Source of the DNA: Plumapathes pennacea
Lineage: Eukaryota; Cnidaria; Anthozoa; Antipatharia; Myriopathidae
Direction: 5' to 3'
NCBI GenBank assembly: GCA_964036295.1
Contig: OZ038462.1
Span: forward strand, 1,061,501 to 1,125,500
DNA length: 64,000 nucleotides
The stretch's first letter is position 1, and every line of letters starts with the position of its first letter. The notes beneath the pieces were generated by a model, which did no database searches, was not told the origin of the DNA, and was given only the letters and a program-made list of their open reading frames with translations. Both the position numbers and the translations under genes were made by a program. Of this stretch, positions 1 through 10,987 are shown piece after piece.

Positions 1-111
1 TGAGTCATGTCAGTGCAGGTATTTAGTCTTTCCCCGAGCTTCATCTGACGCAGTCATACTTGCTTATTCGCCAGTGCGACAGAGATATCAGAGTTCAGTA
101 CCGATTTGAAG
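1..111 (+). promoter_or_regulatory. Old core promoter and 5' leader of array copy 1 (decayed)
   Basis: This stretch aligns with the DNA just upstream of the start codons of copies 2 (34062-34144) and 3 (45769-45856), sharing the run CTTCATCTGACGCAGTCATA and the GACAGAGATATCAG segment. Where copies 2 and 3 have TATATAG, this copy has TATTTAG (about 21-27). The region farther upstream, with the inverted CCAAT box seen in copies 2 and 3, lies outside the window. It is probably a relic promoter, since the exon it serves has no start codon. Confidence 0.55.
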
Positions 112-175
112 ATACTTCCCCTGCTACTTGTTCTAGTGGCAGTTCAGTTCCTTGCCTTTCCAGCTTCAAGTGCAG
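112..175 (+). pseudogene. Dead signal-peptide exon 1 of array copy 1
   Basis: The exon aligns codon for codon with exon 1 of copies 2 and 3 (34145-34208, 45857-45920), which encodes a leucine-rich signal peptide ending in PASSA. The start codon here is ATA at 112-114 instead of ATG. The only upstream in-frame ATG (7-9) runs into TGA at 46-48. The donor GT (176-177) and the phase-1 end are intact. The next exon homologous to exon 2 lies about 20 kb away, at 20349. The exon might still be transcribed as leader, but it can no longer start the lectin protein. Confidence 0.75.
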
Positions 176-340
176 GTGTGTTTAGAAAGGTTGTCTAAAC
201 CAGCTAGCCCTAAAGCCTAGCTAAATGTACAAGGAAACTTTGTTTCAGTTGATGTCTTTCTAAAGAGGGAAGCATGAAAAATGTTGTGCTGCTTGGGAGG
301 CTAAAACGAGGTCCAAACTGTTGTATGAAAATTGAAGTAC
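176..340 (+). other. Left remnant of ancestral intron 1
   Basis: The sequence matches the start of intron 1 in copies 2 and 3 (34209-34360 and 45921-46085), including the segment around ATGAAAAATGTT and GAGGTCCAAACTGTTG. Homology stops near 340. The right end of the same intron reappears at about 20196-20348. The two halves therefore bracket some 20 kb of inserted or expanded DNA in this copy. Confidence 0.7.
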
Positions 341-344
341 CGAT

Positions 345-490
345 TACATTTCGCGTCACCTTTTTGTTACATTGTGTGGCAAAAAGTTATTACATTTTGC
401 GTTACTTTGTTATTACATTTTGTGGCGAAAGTTATTACATTTTGCGTTACTATTACATTTTGTGTCAGTTATTACATTTTGTGGCGTAAC
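345..490 (+). repeat. Short imperfect tandem repeat (GTTATTACATTTTGyG)
   Basis: Five to six degenerate copies of a 16-28-bp unit built on TTACATTTTG(C/T)G(T/G) follow the break in intron 1 homology. The array is AT-rich with no conserved frame, so apparent small ORFs across it are repeat artefacts. It may be the end of an unrecognised mobile element. Confidence 0.6.
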
Positions 491-668
491 AGATGCCCTA
501 TCTATTTTCAAGAAACGGTTGTATTTCCCTTGGGAATTAACAAAAGAACTATCGACCAACCAGAACAAATCTCGACAACCAAAGTACCAACGTAAACAAA
601 CTACAGCTGTGCAGTTTCATATTTCGATTGCAAAACGGGAAACAATTTCCTAGGGTTTTCAGTTGTTT

Positions 669-1133
669 TCAATTGTTGCTGTATTGGTTAGCCAGTTGAC
701 GAGCTGTGGCTGCGGCTGTCGGCCACGCGGAATGCAAAAACGTCTTCACAGCTCTTGTTAGTTGTGCCTCCCTTAGCAGTTGCTCCTGTGCTGAAACAGT
801 CCGTAAGTTCTGAATGTTGCCATCTGCATTTGGAAGGCTCTGCAAATTTGTTCTGACAGCACGGACTATCCGGCTTAGATCCTGGACTTCATGTTCACGG
901 TGTGACATGTTGTTGGTTGTGAAGCGGACTCCCGAGCGGACTAGTGCGAATAGAGTGACAGAAAAACCACGTGGTTTATCTGTCACTTTCGCGACACATG
1001 CAGCGTGACATGTCTGGTAGGCATTTCCGTTTTGTTTCCACTTCGATTCATGACAATTCGACTTCAAATAAAGAGTTTTCGACTTCGATTCGTGACAATT
1101 CGACTTCAAATAAGAGTTTCGACTTCGATTCAT
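669..1133 (-). CDS. Unrecognised ORF, probably repeat-derived remnant
   Basis: A 154-codon open frame with an ATG at 1133-1131. The first 35 codons are translated minisatellite (repeated LKSNCHESK). The rest, from a second ATG at about 908, reads like ordinary protein with a helix-rich, Arg/Gln/Leu-rich tail ending in ANQYSNN. I recognise no domain. A palindrome at 955-988 (GTGACAG ... CTGTCAC) sits inside it, which argues against a conserved coding role. No splice or neighbour evidence supports expression. It could be the C-terminal piece of a transposon protein. Confidence 0.2.
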   Translation of the reverse strand: MNRSRNSYLKSNCHESKSKTLYLKSNCHESKWKQNGNAYQTCHAACVAKVTDKPRGFSVTLFALVRSGVRFTTNNMSHREHEVQDLSRIVRAVRTNLQSLPNADGNIQNLRTVSAQEQLLREAQLTRAVKTFLHSAWPTAAATARQLANQYSNN

Positions 1134-1239
1134 GACAATTCGAATTTAAATGTAGAGTTTTCGACTTCGATTCACGACAATTCGTTAAAGGAAATATTTG
1201 CTTGCAAATAGGATTTTTATGTCCCCTTTCTGATATTAA
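1035..1239 (+). repeat. Minisatellite (about 40-bp unit) with AT-rich tail
   Basis: About three and a half units built on GACTTCGATTCATGACAATT followed by CGACTTCAAATAAAGAGTTT run from about 1035 to 1188. Next comes a tail of about 50 bp (1190-1239) containing TTTTTATGTCCCCTTTC. The same tail recurs at 16670-16719, and the same minisatellite unit recurs at 17128-17225, directly after the retrotransposon. The cassette is therefore shared between the flanks of the mobile region. Confidence 0.7.
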
Positions 1240-1662
1240 CAAGACTGGCTTTGCCAGTGAGCTCGTGGCGTGAGTTGGGTCGAGACCAGGATAAACTAAA
1301 ATTAAAAGTAAGGACAAGAGCGAGACTCCCTAGGGAGACTTTCAGTCCCCGGGGGAGGAGGGTATTCATCATAATTTTGTGTGGGTGTGCCGCCCGGTCC
1401 TGAAAACGGAGAAGACTTGTTTCCATACGCCAAACCGCCTATGGCCGTCAGTGAACTGGGAACCAGTCTGAGTCTCGGCTGAAGGATCGCCGACGTTGTT
1501 CCGAAGTGTTTACGAGCACAGCAAAATGCATAAACATGTCTTTTGATCCAGAGCGAGGAAAGATGGAAACATTTATCGCCTGAGACATTGGGGAGATCTC
1601 TCCAAAGCCAAGAATTGTCCTCTTTTATTTGTTTTCGGGTCCAACAACTCCGCTTCAACTGT

Positions 1663-1744
1663 GGAGGGCAGTTCGGGATATGGGAACGAAGTTATTCGGG
1701 CCCGACCGTTCTTGTTTCCATCACTCAGACCGCCCTCTGGCACG
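1663..1744 (+). repeat. Left arm of an 82-bp inverted repeat (partner 6590-6671)
   Basis: The segment from GGAGGGCAGTTCGGGATAT to CCGCCCTCTGGCACG is the reverse complement of 6590-6671, with only a few mismatches and equal length. The arms are 4.9 kb apart and point inward. They could be the ends of one large non-autonomous element or two oppositely inserted copies of a short repeat. No transposase ORF lies between them. Confidence 0.75.
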
Positions 1745-1958
1745 GGGGTAAGAACTAAACTTTGGAAGGTAAGATAACTTTACTTCTACCACAATGATAA
1801 ATTCTTTTGTGAATTCAACCTTAAAACCTTTATTGTGATAAATGCAGTGCACAATACAAAAGCTAACAAAAAGCCAAATTATTATCTTACATTTATTATC
1901 AATCATTATCAGAACATTATTGCGACCTCTGTCCGTCCATATCAGGCATTGGACTTAA

Positions 1959-3512
1959 GGTGGCTCCATAGGGTTTTCAGGCGCAATTTCGCGTGGGCAC
2001 CAAAATCACAATGAAATAAAAACCCGCGGACTTTCGTAATTCTCTGGAGGAAATCTGAATTTAACAGGAAATCCTAAAATCACGGAGTAAAAACAGTTTA
2101 CGATGCGTGCACGGTTCTTCGAGTCACGAAGAAACCAAACTTGAAAGCCTTTCAATCAAACTAAGTACACGCCGGCTTTACTTGATCGCCGATCTTTATC
2201 ACTTTACCTTCGAATGTATATAACTCCTACTGAATTAGTTTGAAAGTATTGTTTCTGCACATCCTGTCAGGCCAATAACTAAACAAGCAACACAACGATG
2301 AAGAAGTTCTACATTCAGATTTTATTCTGTTTGACTTTGAAATGAACAGCCGTCACAAACGCGGCTCGAACGGTCATTTCGGCAATCATCAGTTGCAATG
2401 GACAAAACCAGTACATTCGGCCTAGTCACAACACTGACAGCAATTCTTGGAAGTAAGCAAACTTAGACAGAAATTATTGGCGTTGTTATGAAGCTTTGCA
2501 AATCCTACTAACCTGCAGAGTTTGATCTCGTGTGTCAGTCTGTGGCATATTATCTCAGGTGAGCAGTCGCAAAAACTAAATATTCACGAACTGTACTGAA
2601 TATGTATGAATGAACTTGATGGGACACAACTGCCAACAAACTTGTTGGGAGCTAGTGGACTAGCATTCGACGGCTTGAACTGACAACTTTCGAACGGTCT
2701 TCACGGCTTTGTATTGAAAAGGATTGAGTTGTTGAACAGCTATCACCCTCAAATTGTTCGAGACTTCACCAACAGTAGTTCGCACAGCATCGTGGCTGAC
2801 ATATCCAGTACGAGCTTCTCAAGACAGAAATTCAGGAATTGCATGGTGTTTCCATTTAGCTTCGCACCAAGAATACTTGTTGTACTTGCAGGCATGCGAT
2901 CGCCGCTTTCTCCTCGTGTTTACATGCACACATTACGGCTAACGCATGCGCACTTGACGATCTTGTCGAGTCATTATTTTGCATTTGATGGCGCAATACG
3001 CACGTAAAATATCAAGTTTTTCTTTGTATTTTGCTCGAGTTTCCTTCGGTGAATCTGTCTTAAATTTTGCAGGCAAACGAAGATTATATCCGGTTTTGTA
3101 ATATTTGATTTTAATAGAAATTTATGGAGCGGAATTTTTTTTATTTGCAAAAAACATAAATTGCCAATTAGCTCGGAATCCGCTCCTCTAACCCCAACTT
3201 ATTTTCACAGTTATGTTTACCTTATACAAATTTCTAAACATACTGAAAGTTTCAGAAAAATTCACCGAAGAAAACTCGAGAAAATAGAGCAGAAAGTTTG
3301 AAAACGGGGTAGAAGACCTTTATTTCAAGGACGTATTGTTTCCATAGAAACAACACTAGAGTGACAAAAGTAAGACGTATACGCAACAGACCTTTCGAAA
3401 CATCTACCCTGCAAATTTGATCAAGAAAGAATATAATGAAATGAAGATATGACGGTTTTGGTGTCATAAACTAAATACGAGCAAGTGCAGGGAAATACCC
3501 TATGGAGCCACC
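1959..3512. mobile_element. Non-autonomous DNA transposon with TTAA target duplication (Kolobok/piggyBac-like)
   Basis: The ends are GGTGGCTCCATAGGG at 1959 and its reverse complement CCCTATGGAGCCACC ending at 3512. Each is flanked by TTAA (1955-1958 and 3513-3516). A TTAA target duplication is typical of Kolobok and piggyBac superfamilies. The 1.55-kb interior has no credible transposase. An internal inverted repeat at about 3034-3290 (TCGAGTTTCCTTCGGTGAA and complement) can form a secondary hairpin. Confidence 0.75.
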
Positions 3513-3516
3513 TTAA

Positions 3517-6500
3517 AATGAATTGATGTCCACTTATGGCACAGCTGATAGTGATGATTTAAAGATTCTTTCAGTTGGAATTTATAAATTACACATATTT
3601 CTACTGTGTAGGCCACCTGCATATTTCATTACATTTTGATAACAATGCTTCTCTCTCTGTTTCTTCTGCAGGCTTTCGTGCTGGCCAGAGGGAATGGGGA
3701 AAGGTGGCCCCTTTCCAAACAGGCCAACAGATGGGGCCGCATATCAAACTCTTCCCATACAAATGGGAACATTTGTTTTTTTCTAGTCCCAATCTCACGC
3801 GGCCGAAGGCGGCTACGATAGATTTCAAAATGGCGGATAGATTCAAGAGGACTGAATAACCGAATTGGTTTGTTTAGAAGACAAAATCGGATAAAAATAT
3901 CAGAAAACCTTGTGAGATTGAAGTAATTTATGTCGACAAGGTTCGCCAGCAGTTGGAGTTCCACTATAAAGACTGAACGTCGAAATTCGATGATTGGTGG
4001 CGGTTCGATGTGGAGGCTCTTCAGTGTTTCCCGTTCCAGCGCGTGCAAAAATGTTTGTCCTGAGCTGTGAGCCGTTTAATGATCAAGCAATATGATTCTT
4101 TGGTCAGACGTCCCGTGAAACTAAAATAGAACTGTGGCCTACGACGCCATATAGATTCAAACATGACATGCATGGCTGTTATCTGCATTTATACTGATCA
4201 TGTTTCCTCTCTGAATTTTACAAGGAGTTTATATTTAAAGAATGCTTTTCACGCTGGCTCGCAAACTGTCCACACAAAATGTGAGACACCTGATTTATTC
4301 TACCTATTTTCCCCTCCTTCCAATGTTTTAACTTGAATAACAATAAATTGCAAGCTGTTTGAAAACAGAAATGTAGCACATCCTCCAATGTTTCACATTG
4401 CACATGGCTTCCATGTGCCATCCTAATCTATAATGTGGCCAGAGATTAAATGCTTTGCACATAAAAAAGTGGAAACTATTGACAGATATACAGTTTACCC
4501 ATTTGTCAGCTGCTGCTTCATAGAAACTAAATTTCCTGTTTACAAAAACCTGTTAGAAGACAATTAACTTCATTATGATTTAGAGGTCTAAGGTGTGTTT
4601 CTAAACTGTTTATCTCAGCCAACAGTATTTTGAGAATAAATTGATGTGTACAAAGTCATTCCATTTTAAAGTAGTGCTACCTGAAATCTGCACTCTGAGA
4701 TTTTAACTGTTGGCTAAAACATCAGTATTTTAACTTTAAGTTTTTTGATATCACCTGCACCATAATTAATACTATATTAACTAAGATAGAATTTTTTTAG
4801 TATGTACAATTTATTAGTATAGCACTGCACCTGCACTTCAATCTTTTAGTATTAGTGTATTCACTAGTTGGAAGTATATGTACATTCTAAGCTTAAGTTC
4901 AAAGTGTACACAGTTGTTGATATACAGAGCTATATCAATTTTTGACTGGAATATATGACAAGAAATACACTAAAATGTGGGTTGTGATTCAGATTGTCCG
5001 AGTGACAATTTTCCTGAAGACTACTCTTAGCCAGACAACCACAATCTACATGCTGTTCAAACTCTGGTTCAAACCATCCAAATACACTCAATCTTCTGAT
5101 TTGTGATATATGCCTCATTCTAAAAATATACCCATCGAGACAGCTTTATATACGTTCTTTTAGAGCCCTTTTCACACAAAATACAAAGAGGAACGAGTTT
5201 TCTATTTTTTAATGAACCAGCCATTTTCATATTTCATGTGCTTTACAAAAAACTATACATCTGAGAAATCAAAGCTATAATGGTTCCCCGCGAAATATGC
5301 CGGCGAGAGCATTTTCGGCGTATAAATACCGTATTAGAAAGTTACTGTTATCGTTCGAGACTCTCCGAATCACAAAACAGGAATACGAAATTCATTTACT
5401 TGCTTATTTTGTAGCCAAGTGACCAAAGTTGTGCTCCAAAGGGGCCTTCCGAACCTAGATAAATCCTCTTCAGCTGCACCGTACACGACGCTGGCCGCTA
5501 TCTCAACATCGAGCACATCTGGAGATTTGAATGTCGTTTTCCCGCACCTAAATTTTACCGAATGTGCAAGTTTTATATACCAAAATGCGGGGAATTTAAC
5601 CGTCTTTTGCAATCCGTTGGTGCATCTGAGATACACGCTTGCGCAGAAGAACTAGAACCCAATGTTTGCGGCCAGTTGTCTCAAAACGCCAAAATGCCTT
5701 GTTAATTTCGTCCAACTGATCGAAAACAACCTAAAAAACCCGCACCTAAAATGTTGTTATAGGGGCCAAAAAATATATACTTGGAAAGCATGAAGATTAC
5801 ATTTTTCAAATCCGGAGGTGCATCGATGGATTTTTAAACGAGAAACGAGCGCGAGAAGAAAAAGTGCGAAAAACGCGATGATTCTGAGGGAGCCATTGTT
5901 ATGGGCGTGGCAGTAGATACGTCATAAGACCTTTTGTTAAGAGTGAGTTTCATATGAGCTGGCTGGGGCTGTAGCATGTGGCTGTGGGGTCTTGGCCATG
6001 CAGCAAACATAAGTTTTTGAGAAGCAGTCCTTCTCCTTTTCGGGGAATCAGCATTTATCTGTTCAAGATTAAAAAAACAATAGCAACCTATAGGTCATTT
6101 TAGGGCTTAATAGCTCAGTCCTCTCACCATTGGGTTACCTCTAATAATGCCCTTGTGTGTTTGACAATAAGGAGTACGGCCTCAGGGGATATAATTAGGG
6201 CTCACCTATGTTTCCAAAGACTTTGTCCACTCTCCAGGCAGTAAAAGAAGATGTTGTTTGTATTGCCCATTCTTTGATGACTTCATCTGCTCTATGACTA
6301 CCAAACACATAACCATGTGTTTTGGAAAATTCATGATCGAACAATGCAGGTGGAGAGAACTCAGTCATGGCTGGTCGTAAGTGCGAATTTGGCGGGGTTT
6401 TTCGATCAGTGTCCTAATAAGGGGAAGAGGGTGTCCCATTACAGCCCCGGGAGTCCGGGCCTCCTCCGGCCGATATGTCGAACGACAGACATCGTGTTTT

Positions 6501-6589
6501 CAACCACACAAAGGACACAGTACATGTACACCATATTTTGGGCTCGTTTGATTATTTTTATTTCAATGCCTGTACAAAGTCAGTTGTCT
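3517..6589. other. Non-coding stretch, no supported gene
   Basis: About 3 kb of AT-rich DNA. Apparent ORFs (for example 3629-4048 minus and 5419-5655 plus) have no recognisable domain, no splice context and are shadows of one another. I see no tRNA, long tandem repeat or intact transposon here. Confidence 0.6.
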
Positions 6590-6671
6590 CGTGCCAGAGG
6601 GCGGTCTGAGTGATGGAAACAAGAACGGTCGGGCCCGAATAACTTCGTTTCCATATCCCGAACTGCCCTCC
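6590..6671 (-). repeat. Right arm of the 82-bp inverted repeat (partner 1663-1744)
   Basis: CGTGCCAGAGGGCGG through AACTGCCCTCC is the reverse complement of 1663-1744. The sequences just outside the two arms do not match, so the repeat boundary is sharp on both sides. Confidence 0.75.
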
Positions 6672-8297
6672 GCAGACTGAACAAGAATCGAGCGAGACAC
6701 TTGACTGACCGTGACATATGGATGGCTTGTTTCTGGCGAGTATATCGCCCGTCATTGGACTCATTTTTTCTACGAGATTATCGCCTGTCATTTGACTTAT
6801 GTATCGCTGGTAAACAAATGGAGTTCACATGCGACGCGTTCACATAACCAACGACACAGCAGAGTTGATTCAAAATTGCAATTTAATCATATATTGATCT
6901 CTTAAGATAGTTGTTCAAAATACAATGAAGTCTCAGTAGTCAAACAATATTGGCTAACATACCACATCACATCGATGATAGAATTCTCGCTCAATTCCCT
7001 CACTTTTGGCTGCTCGCCATTCGATCAGAAGTCTTGAGAGAAATACGTCTTTCGATAAATCGCTTTTCATTGGGTTTTTACAAGAATCCTGGTCGGTACA
7101 TACAGAAGGTTGGGGCTCCTATTCACTTGCTCAGGTCTTGGGCAGTGCTGATGGCGAACGGTTTCAATCTTTTCAACACTCCCACAGCCGTACCGAACAT
7201 CTCGCCACACGCCTGTGCGTGTTACTCAAAATAGCAACTTCACACGAATTCGCTTTCGCTTGAAAACGCAAACAAAATGAACGTTGCCATCGCAGTTGCA
7301 ACAAACGTTTTCACTGAATCAAAGCTAAAGCAACTGATGTCCCGTTGAAGTCGTTGATAAAACCACTACTTGGCGCCAGTGATATGATGTTTTTACAGCC
7401 CTGATGTAGCCAATCAGGAAGCTCACTCAGGGTGAACACGACGAAAAGTGTCATCCAAGAGAACACGAATCTTCGTTTCCTCACGTTATGGTTCCTCTAA
7501 ACGTTTCGTAATCAATTGTAAAACTGTTCTAAAACAATATGCCGCGTTTACGTGTGGATTGATTGGGTTAATTTACTTGAACAGACATTGCGTGCAAACC
7601 TTACCGCGCCGGAAGATGCGTACTCATGTTACAAGTTTGTCTCAGAAGCAGAAGCGGTTGTATACATTGCACAACTCAGTACTTTGAATGAAAAGGAAGA
7701 TTACAGTACAAGAATATTGCTGTGCTAGTGACATCAGATAAGTCATGCTTAATCTCAAACACGCTTAGTGTTAGTCCAAACCAGCGTTTAGGATTGACCG
7801 ATTTGTCTCGCTGCCGTCTCGTTCAGCCTTCAACCGATTAAATTTGATCCACCCCAAAAGCAAAATTTATCCCGCTGTGTCTCGTTCATTCTCGCCGATA
7901 ACCGAGCCTGACAAATAACACGCTCAAGCAGAAAAATATGTCTCTGTGTGTCTCGTTCAGTCTGGCCGTGTTTTCGCCGATAACGCAGCGAGACAAATGT
8001 CACGCTGGCACATTGTGGCGAGACAAAAACTCTGTCTCACTTTGTCTTGCTGAAATTTCACCATAAAAATCGGATTATGGCCAGAGTCGGGCCCGTTTCT
8101 CGCTCAGTCGGGCTAGCAATTTTCGTACGGGAAAATACAATTCAATCGCCCGCATCTCAAGCTGTTCGCGATCACCTTACGTCATCGCATATCACGTGAC
8201 AATGTGAACCAATCAGCGTGTGCTGATTCGTAACCCAGAAAACTAACATGACGATTAAGACACACGGTGCAATCCTAAGCTCGTCTCCCACGAGCAA
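6672..8297. other. Non-coding stretch with GTCTCG-rich segment
   Basis: There is no supported gene. From about 7800 to 8050 the sequence is rich in GTCTCGTTCAGTCT-like words and their complements (GCGAGACAAA), an imperfect interspersed short repeat. The stretch ends exactly where the left split repeat of the retrotransposon begins. Confidence 0.55.
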
Positions 8298-8426
8298 TAA
8301 TTGTTAGCTGGAGTCTGGGGAGGAGTTAATTAGTTAACTTTAGTTAGGTGATCATGTGATTACATCAAGCCACGAGGTGATCACTTGCTTCAAGTCGTCG
8401 CCGAAGCTAGACGTGTTTGTTCATCC
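8298..8426 (+). repeat. Split direct repeat A1 of the Ngaro element
   Basis: 129 bp from TAATTGTTAGCTGGAGTC to GTTTGTTCATCC, matching A2 at 16720-16848 without gaps. In this family A1 marks the left terminus. Confidence 0.8.
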
Positions 8427-8593
8427 GAGGTAGGTTAGAGATATATTCCTATCCTCGATACGTTTTTGGGACGGTGGCTAATTACCGTTTCGGCGACCTT
8501 TGCTTTTTCCTTTCACGCGTGGGTGGTTTTGTTTTTCTTTCCCATTGTGAGCACACGTGCGAACTCGATGGCCTTGCCAGCACCTGGCGTTCT

Positions 8594-8603
8594 GATTTTA
8601 GGA
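8594..8603 (+). repeat. Left 10-bp target-site duplication of the foldback element
   Basis: GATTTTAGGA here is repeated exactly at 10978-10987, on the other side of the inserted element. Removing the insert and one copy restores the hydrolase frame, which independently confirms the duplication. Confidence 0.85.
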
Positions 8604-9301
8604 GGGTGTCTATAAAACTAAGACCTAAGACCTAAGACCTAAGACCTAAGACCTAAGACCTATAAAACTAAGACCTATAAAACTAAGACCTATAAAACTA
8701 AGACCTATAAAACTAAGACCTATAAAACTAAGACCTATAAAAAGAAGACTCGAAATATTTACCTCTCGAGAATATCGACTTATGCAAATCTGTACTCAAT
8801 CAAGCGATTTGACATTTGTGTGACGTGTCGGGTATCCCCGGCATGTGCGGAATTTTACAAAATGTGTCGCGATAAGAACAGTATACGAACGGCTTACATT
8901 ATGTTGTTGTGGCATTACAAAATAAATCTGGCCCCCTTCGAATAAGCGCCCCATGTCTGCCCGCGGCGCTTATTTCAGGAGTTACGGTATATATTATATT
9001 CGTTTGTTGTTTACAGTTTGCGTGTTTTGCGTATGTTCGGTCGCTCAAATGTAACTCAAATGCAATTTTAGGGCGTATTTAACTTCATTTGCGAAGCCTA
9101 GAGTTTATTTGGAGGGGGGTCTTAGTTTTATAGTTTTGGTGGGGGTAAACTATAAAACTAAGACCCTGATCAAATTACCGGGTTTGCGTGTTTTGCGTAT
9201 GTTCAGTCGCTCAAATGTAATTCTAATGTAATTTTAGAGCGTAATATCATATTTTATAAGTAATATAGATGTTCAGTGCTTTGAATTTAAACGCGTCTTT
9301 G

Positions 9302-9592
9302 TCAAATGATTGAGTGATGATCAGTCTTCCTTTTTAGTGTTTGGCAGAACATCTGCCGAATGTAGAACAATCTTAACATTACTCTACAATCTGGTAAATG
9401 GTCGCGGAGCAGCTTTTTGACCACGACAACATCGCCGCTTCTTCGCTTTGCCGTGTAAACAGAACCAAAGCTGCCATTTCCTATGATTTCTTTCTGCGAA
9501 AGCTCATCCCAGCAAAACGTAGGTAAGCCAGCAAACTGAGGATCATCTGCCGGCTCTCTACTACTTTGAAACATTGGAAGCTTTTTGGCCAT
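9302..9592 (-). pseudogene. Protein-kinase N-terminal fragment inside the foldback element
   Basis: From ATG 9592-9590, the frame encodes FCWDELSQKEIIGNGSFGSV followed soon by VVVVKKLL. This is the start of a kinase domain: glycine-rich loop GxGxFGxV and the ATP-anchoring lysine of the VAIK-like strand. The frame then loses similarity (from about RDHLPD) and runs into the left inverted arm before stopping. No downstream HRD or DFG motif exists, so it cannot be an active kinase. It looks like a host-gene piece captured by the element, as in Pack-MULEs. The donor kinase is not in this window. Confidence 0.65.
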
Positions 9593-10063
9593 GGTTGGCG
9601 TAGATAATTTTGCATTCTCCGTTCCAAGCAAGACACGTGGGAAAAAAGGCTGTGATTCTTTTTCCAGTGCGAGTGTTCACATGGTAATAAATGACAGGTA
9701 GGTGTGACGTGTGGGTGTGACGGATTTTGGACACATACAGAGTTCCGCCAGGGCAAAGATAAATTCGCATCCGCTAAGACAACTAGTTTTTTTTTTTCTT
9801 CATATATGCGCAGTTTTCATTCATAATTTTTACGTATGTCTTGATTTCAAACGACATTGCGCTTCCGGAATCGTGTAAATATCACAAATCAATGAAACAG
9901 TAATTTTCGGTATTGCCTTTGATTCACAAAGGTGCGAATTGTGTCAGGTTCCCGCCTGATGTCGGTCGAACAAAAGGAAGACTGATCATCACTCAATCAT
10001 TTGACAAAGACGCGTTTAAATTCAAAGCACTGAACATCTATATTACTTATAAAATATGATATT

Positions 10064-10590
10064 ACGCTCTAAAATTACATTAGAATTACATTTGAGCGAC
10101 TGAACATACGCAAAACACGCAAACCCGGTAATTTGATCAGGGTCTTAGTTTTATAGTTTACCCCCACCAAAACTATAAAACTAAGACCCCCCCTCCAAAT
10201 CAACTCTATACTTCGCAAATGATGTTGAATACGCTCTAAAATTACATTAGAATTACATTTGAGCGACCGAACATACGCAAAACACGCAAACCCGGTAAAT
10301 TTATCAGGGTCTTAGTTTTATAGTTTACCCCCACCAAAACTATAAAACTAAGACCCCCCCTCCAAATCAACTCTATACTTCGCAAATGATGTTGAATACG
10401 CTCTAAAATTACATTAGAATTACATTTGAGCGACCGAACATACGCAAAACACGCAAACCCGGTAAATTTATCAGGGTCTTAGTTTTATAGTTTACCCCCA
10501 CCAAAACTATAAAACTAAGACCCCCCTCCAAATAAACTCTAGACTTCGCAAATGAAGTTAAATACACCCTAAAATTGCATTTGAGTTACA
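10064..10590 (+). repeat. 167-bp tandem units in the right arm of the foldback element
   Basis: Units begin at about 10064, 10231, 10398 and 10564 (a partial, more divergent last unit). Each contains ACGCTCTAAAATTACATT, a GCGTATGTTCGGTCGCT-complement segment, and an internal palindrome GGTCTTAGTTTTATAG ... CTATAAAACTAAGACC. The left arm carries one equivalent unit around 9050-9245. Middle units are almost identical, indicating recent amplification. Confidence 0.8.
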
Positions 10591-10977
10591 TTTGAGCGAC
10601 CGAACATACGCAAAACACGCAAACTGTAAACAACAAACGAATATAATATATACCGTAACTCCTGAAATAAGCGCCGCGGGCAGACATGGGGCGCTTATTC
10701 GAAGGGGGCCAGATTTATTTTGTAATGCCACAACAACACATTGTAAGCCGTTCGTATACTGTTCTTATCGCGACACATTTTGTAAAATTCCGCACATGCC
10801 GGGGATACCCGACACGTCACACAAATGTCAAATCGCTTGATTGAGTACAGATTTGCATAAGTCGATATTCTCGAGAGGTAAATATTTCGAGTCTTCTTCG
10901 TATGGGTTTTAGTTTTATAGGTCTTAGTTTTATAGGTCTTAGGTCTTAGGTCTTAGGTCTTAGTTTTATAGACACCC

Positions 10978-10987
10978 GATTTTAGGA
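10978..10987 (+). repeat. Right 10-bp target-site duplication of the foldback element
   Basis: GATTTTAGGA, identical to 8594-8603, directly follows the terminal GACACCC. Confidence 0.85.

Larger units (their letters stand above)
8604..10977. mobile_element. Foldback-like DNA element with captured kinase fragment
   Basis: Termini are GGGTGTCTATAAAACTAAG and its reverse complement, bounded by a 10-bp duplication. Long inverted arms run from 8604 to 9334 and from 9972 to 10977. Near the tips they carry short tandem words (CCTAAGA and CCTATAAAACTAAGA). The right arm also has about three 167-bp tandem units that occur once in the left arm. A 640-bp loop (9335-9971) holds a protein-kinase fragment on the minus strand. 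Long repeat-rich arms with 9-11-bp target duplications are features of Foldback and Mutator-like elements. No transposase is present, so movement would need one in trans. Confidence 0.75.

Noticed and set aside
274-653. Three overlapping plus-strand ORFs
   Set aside because: They are translations of the TTACATTTTG tandem repeat in different frames, not conserved proteins.
3629-4048. Minus-strand ORF of 139 codons
   Set aside because: It overlaps other ORFs on both strands and has no recognisable motif or splice support.
8620-8750. Telomere-like CCTAAGA repeats and CCTATAAAACTAAGA repeats
   Set aside because: They lie at the tip of an inverted arm, are mirrored at 10911-10977, and are not the CCCTAA metazoan telomere unit. 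They are terminal repeats of the foldback element.
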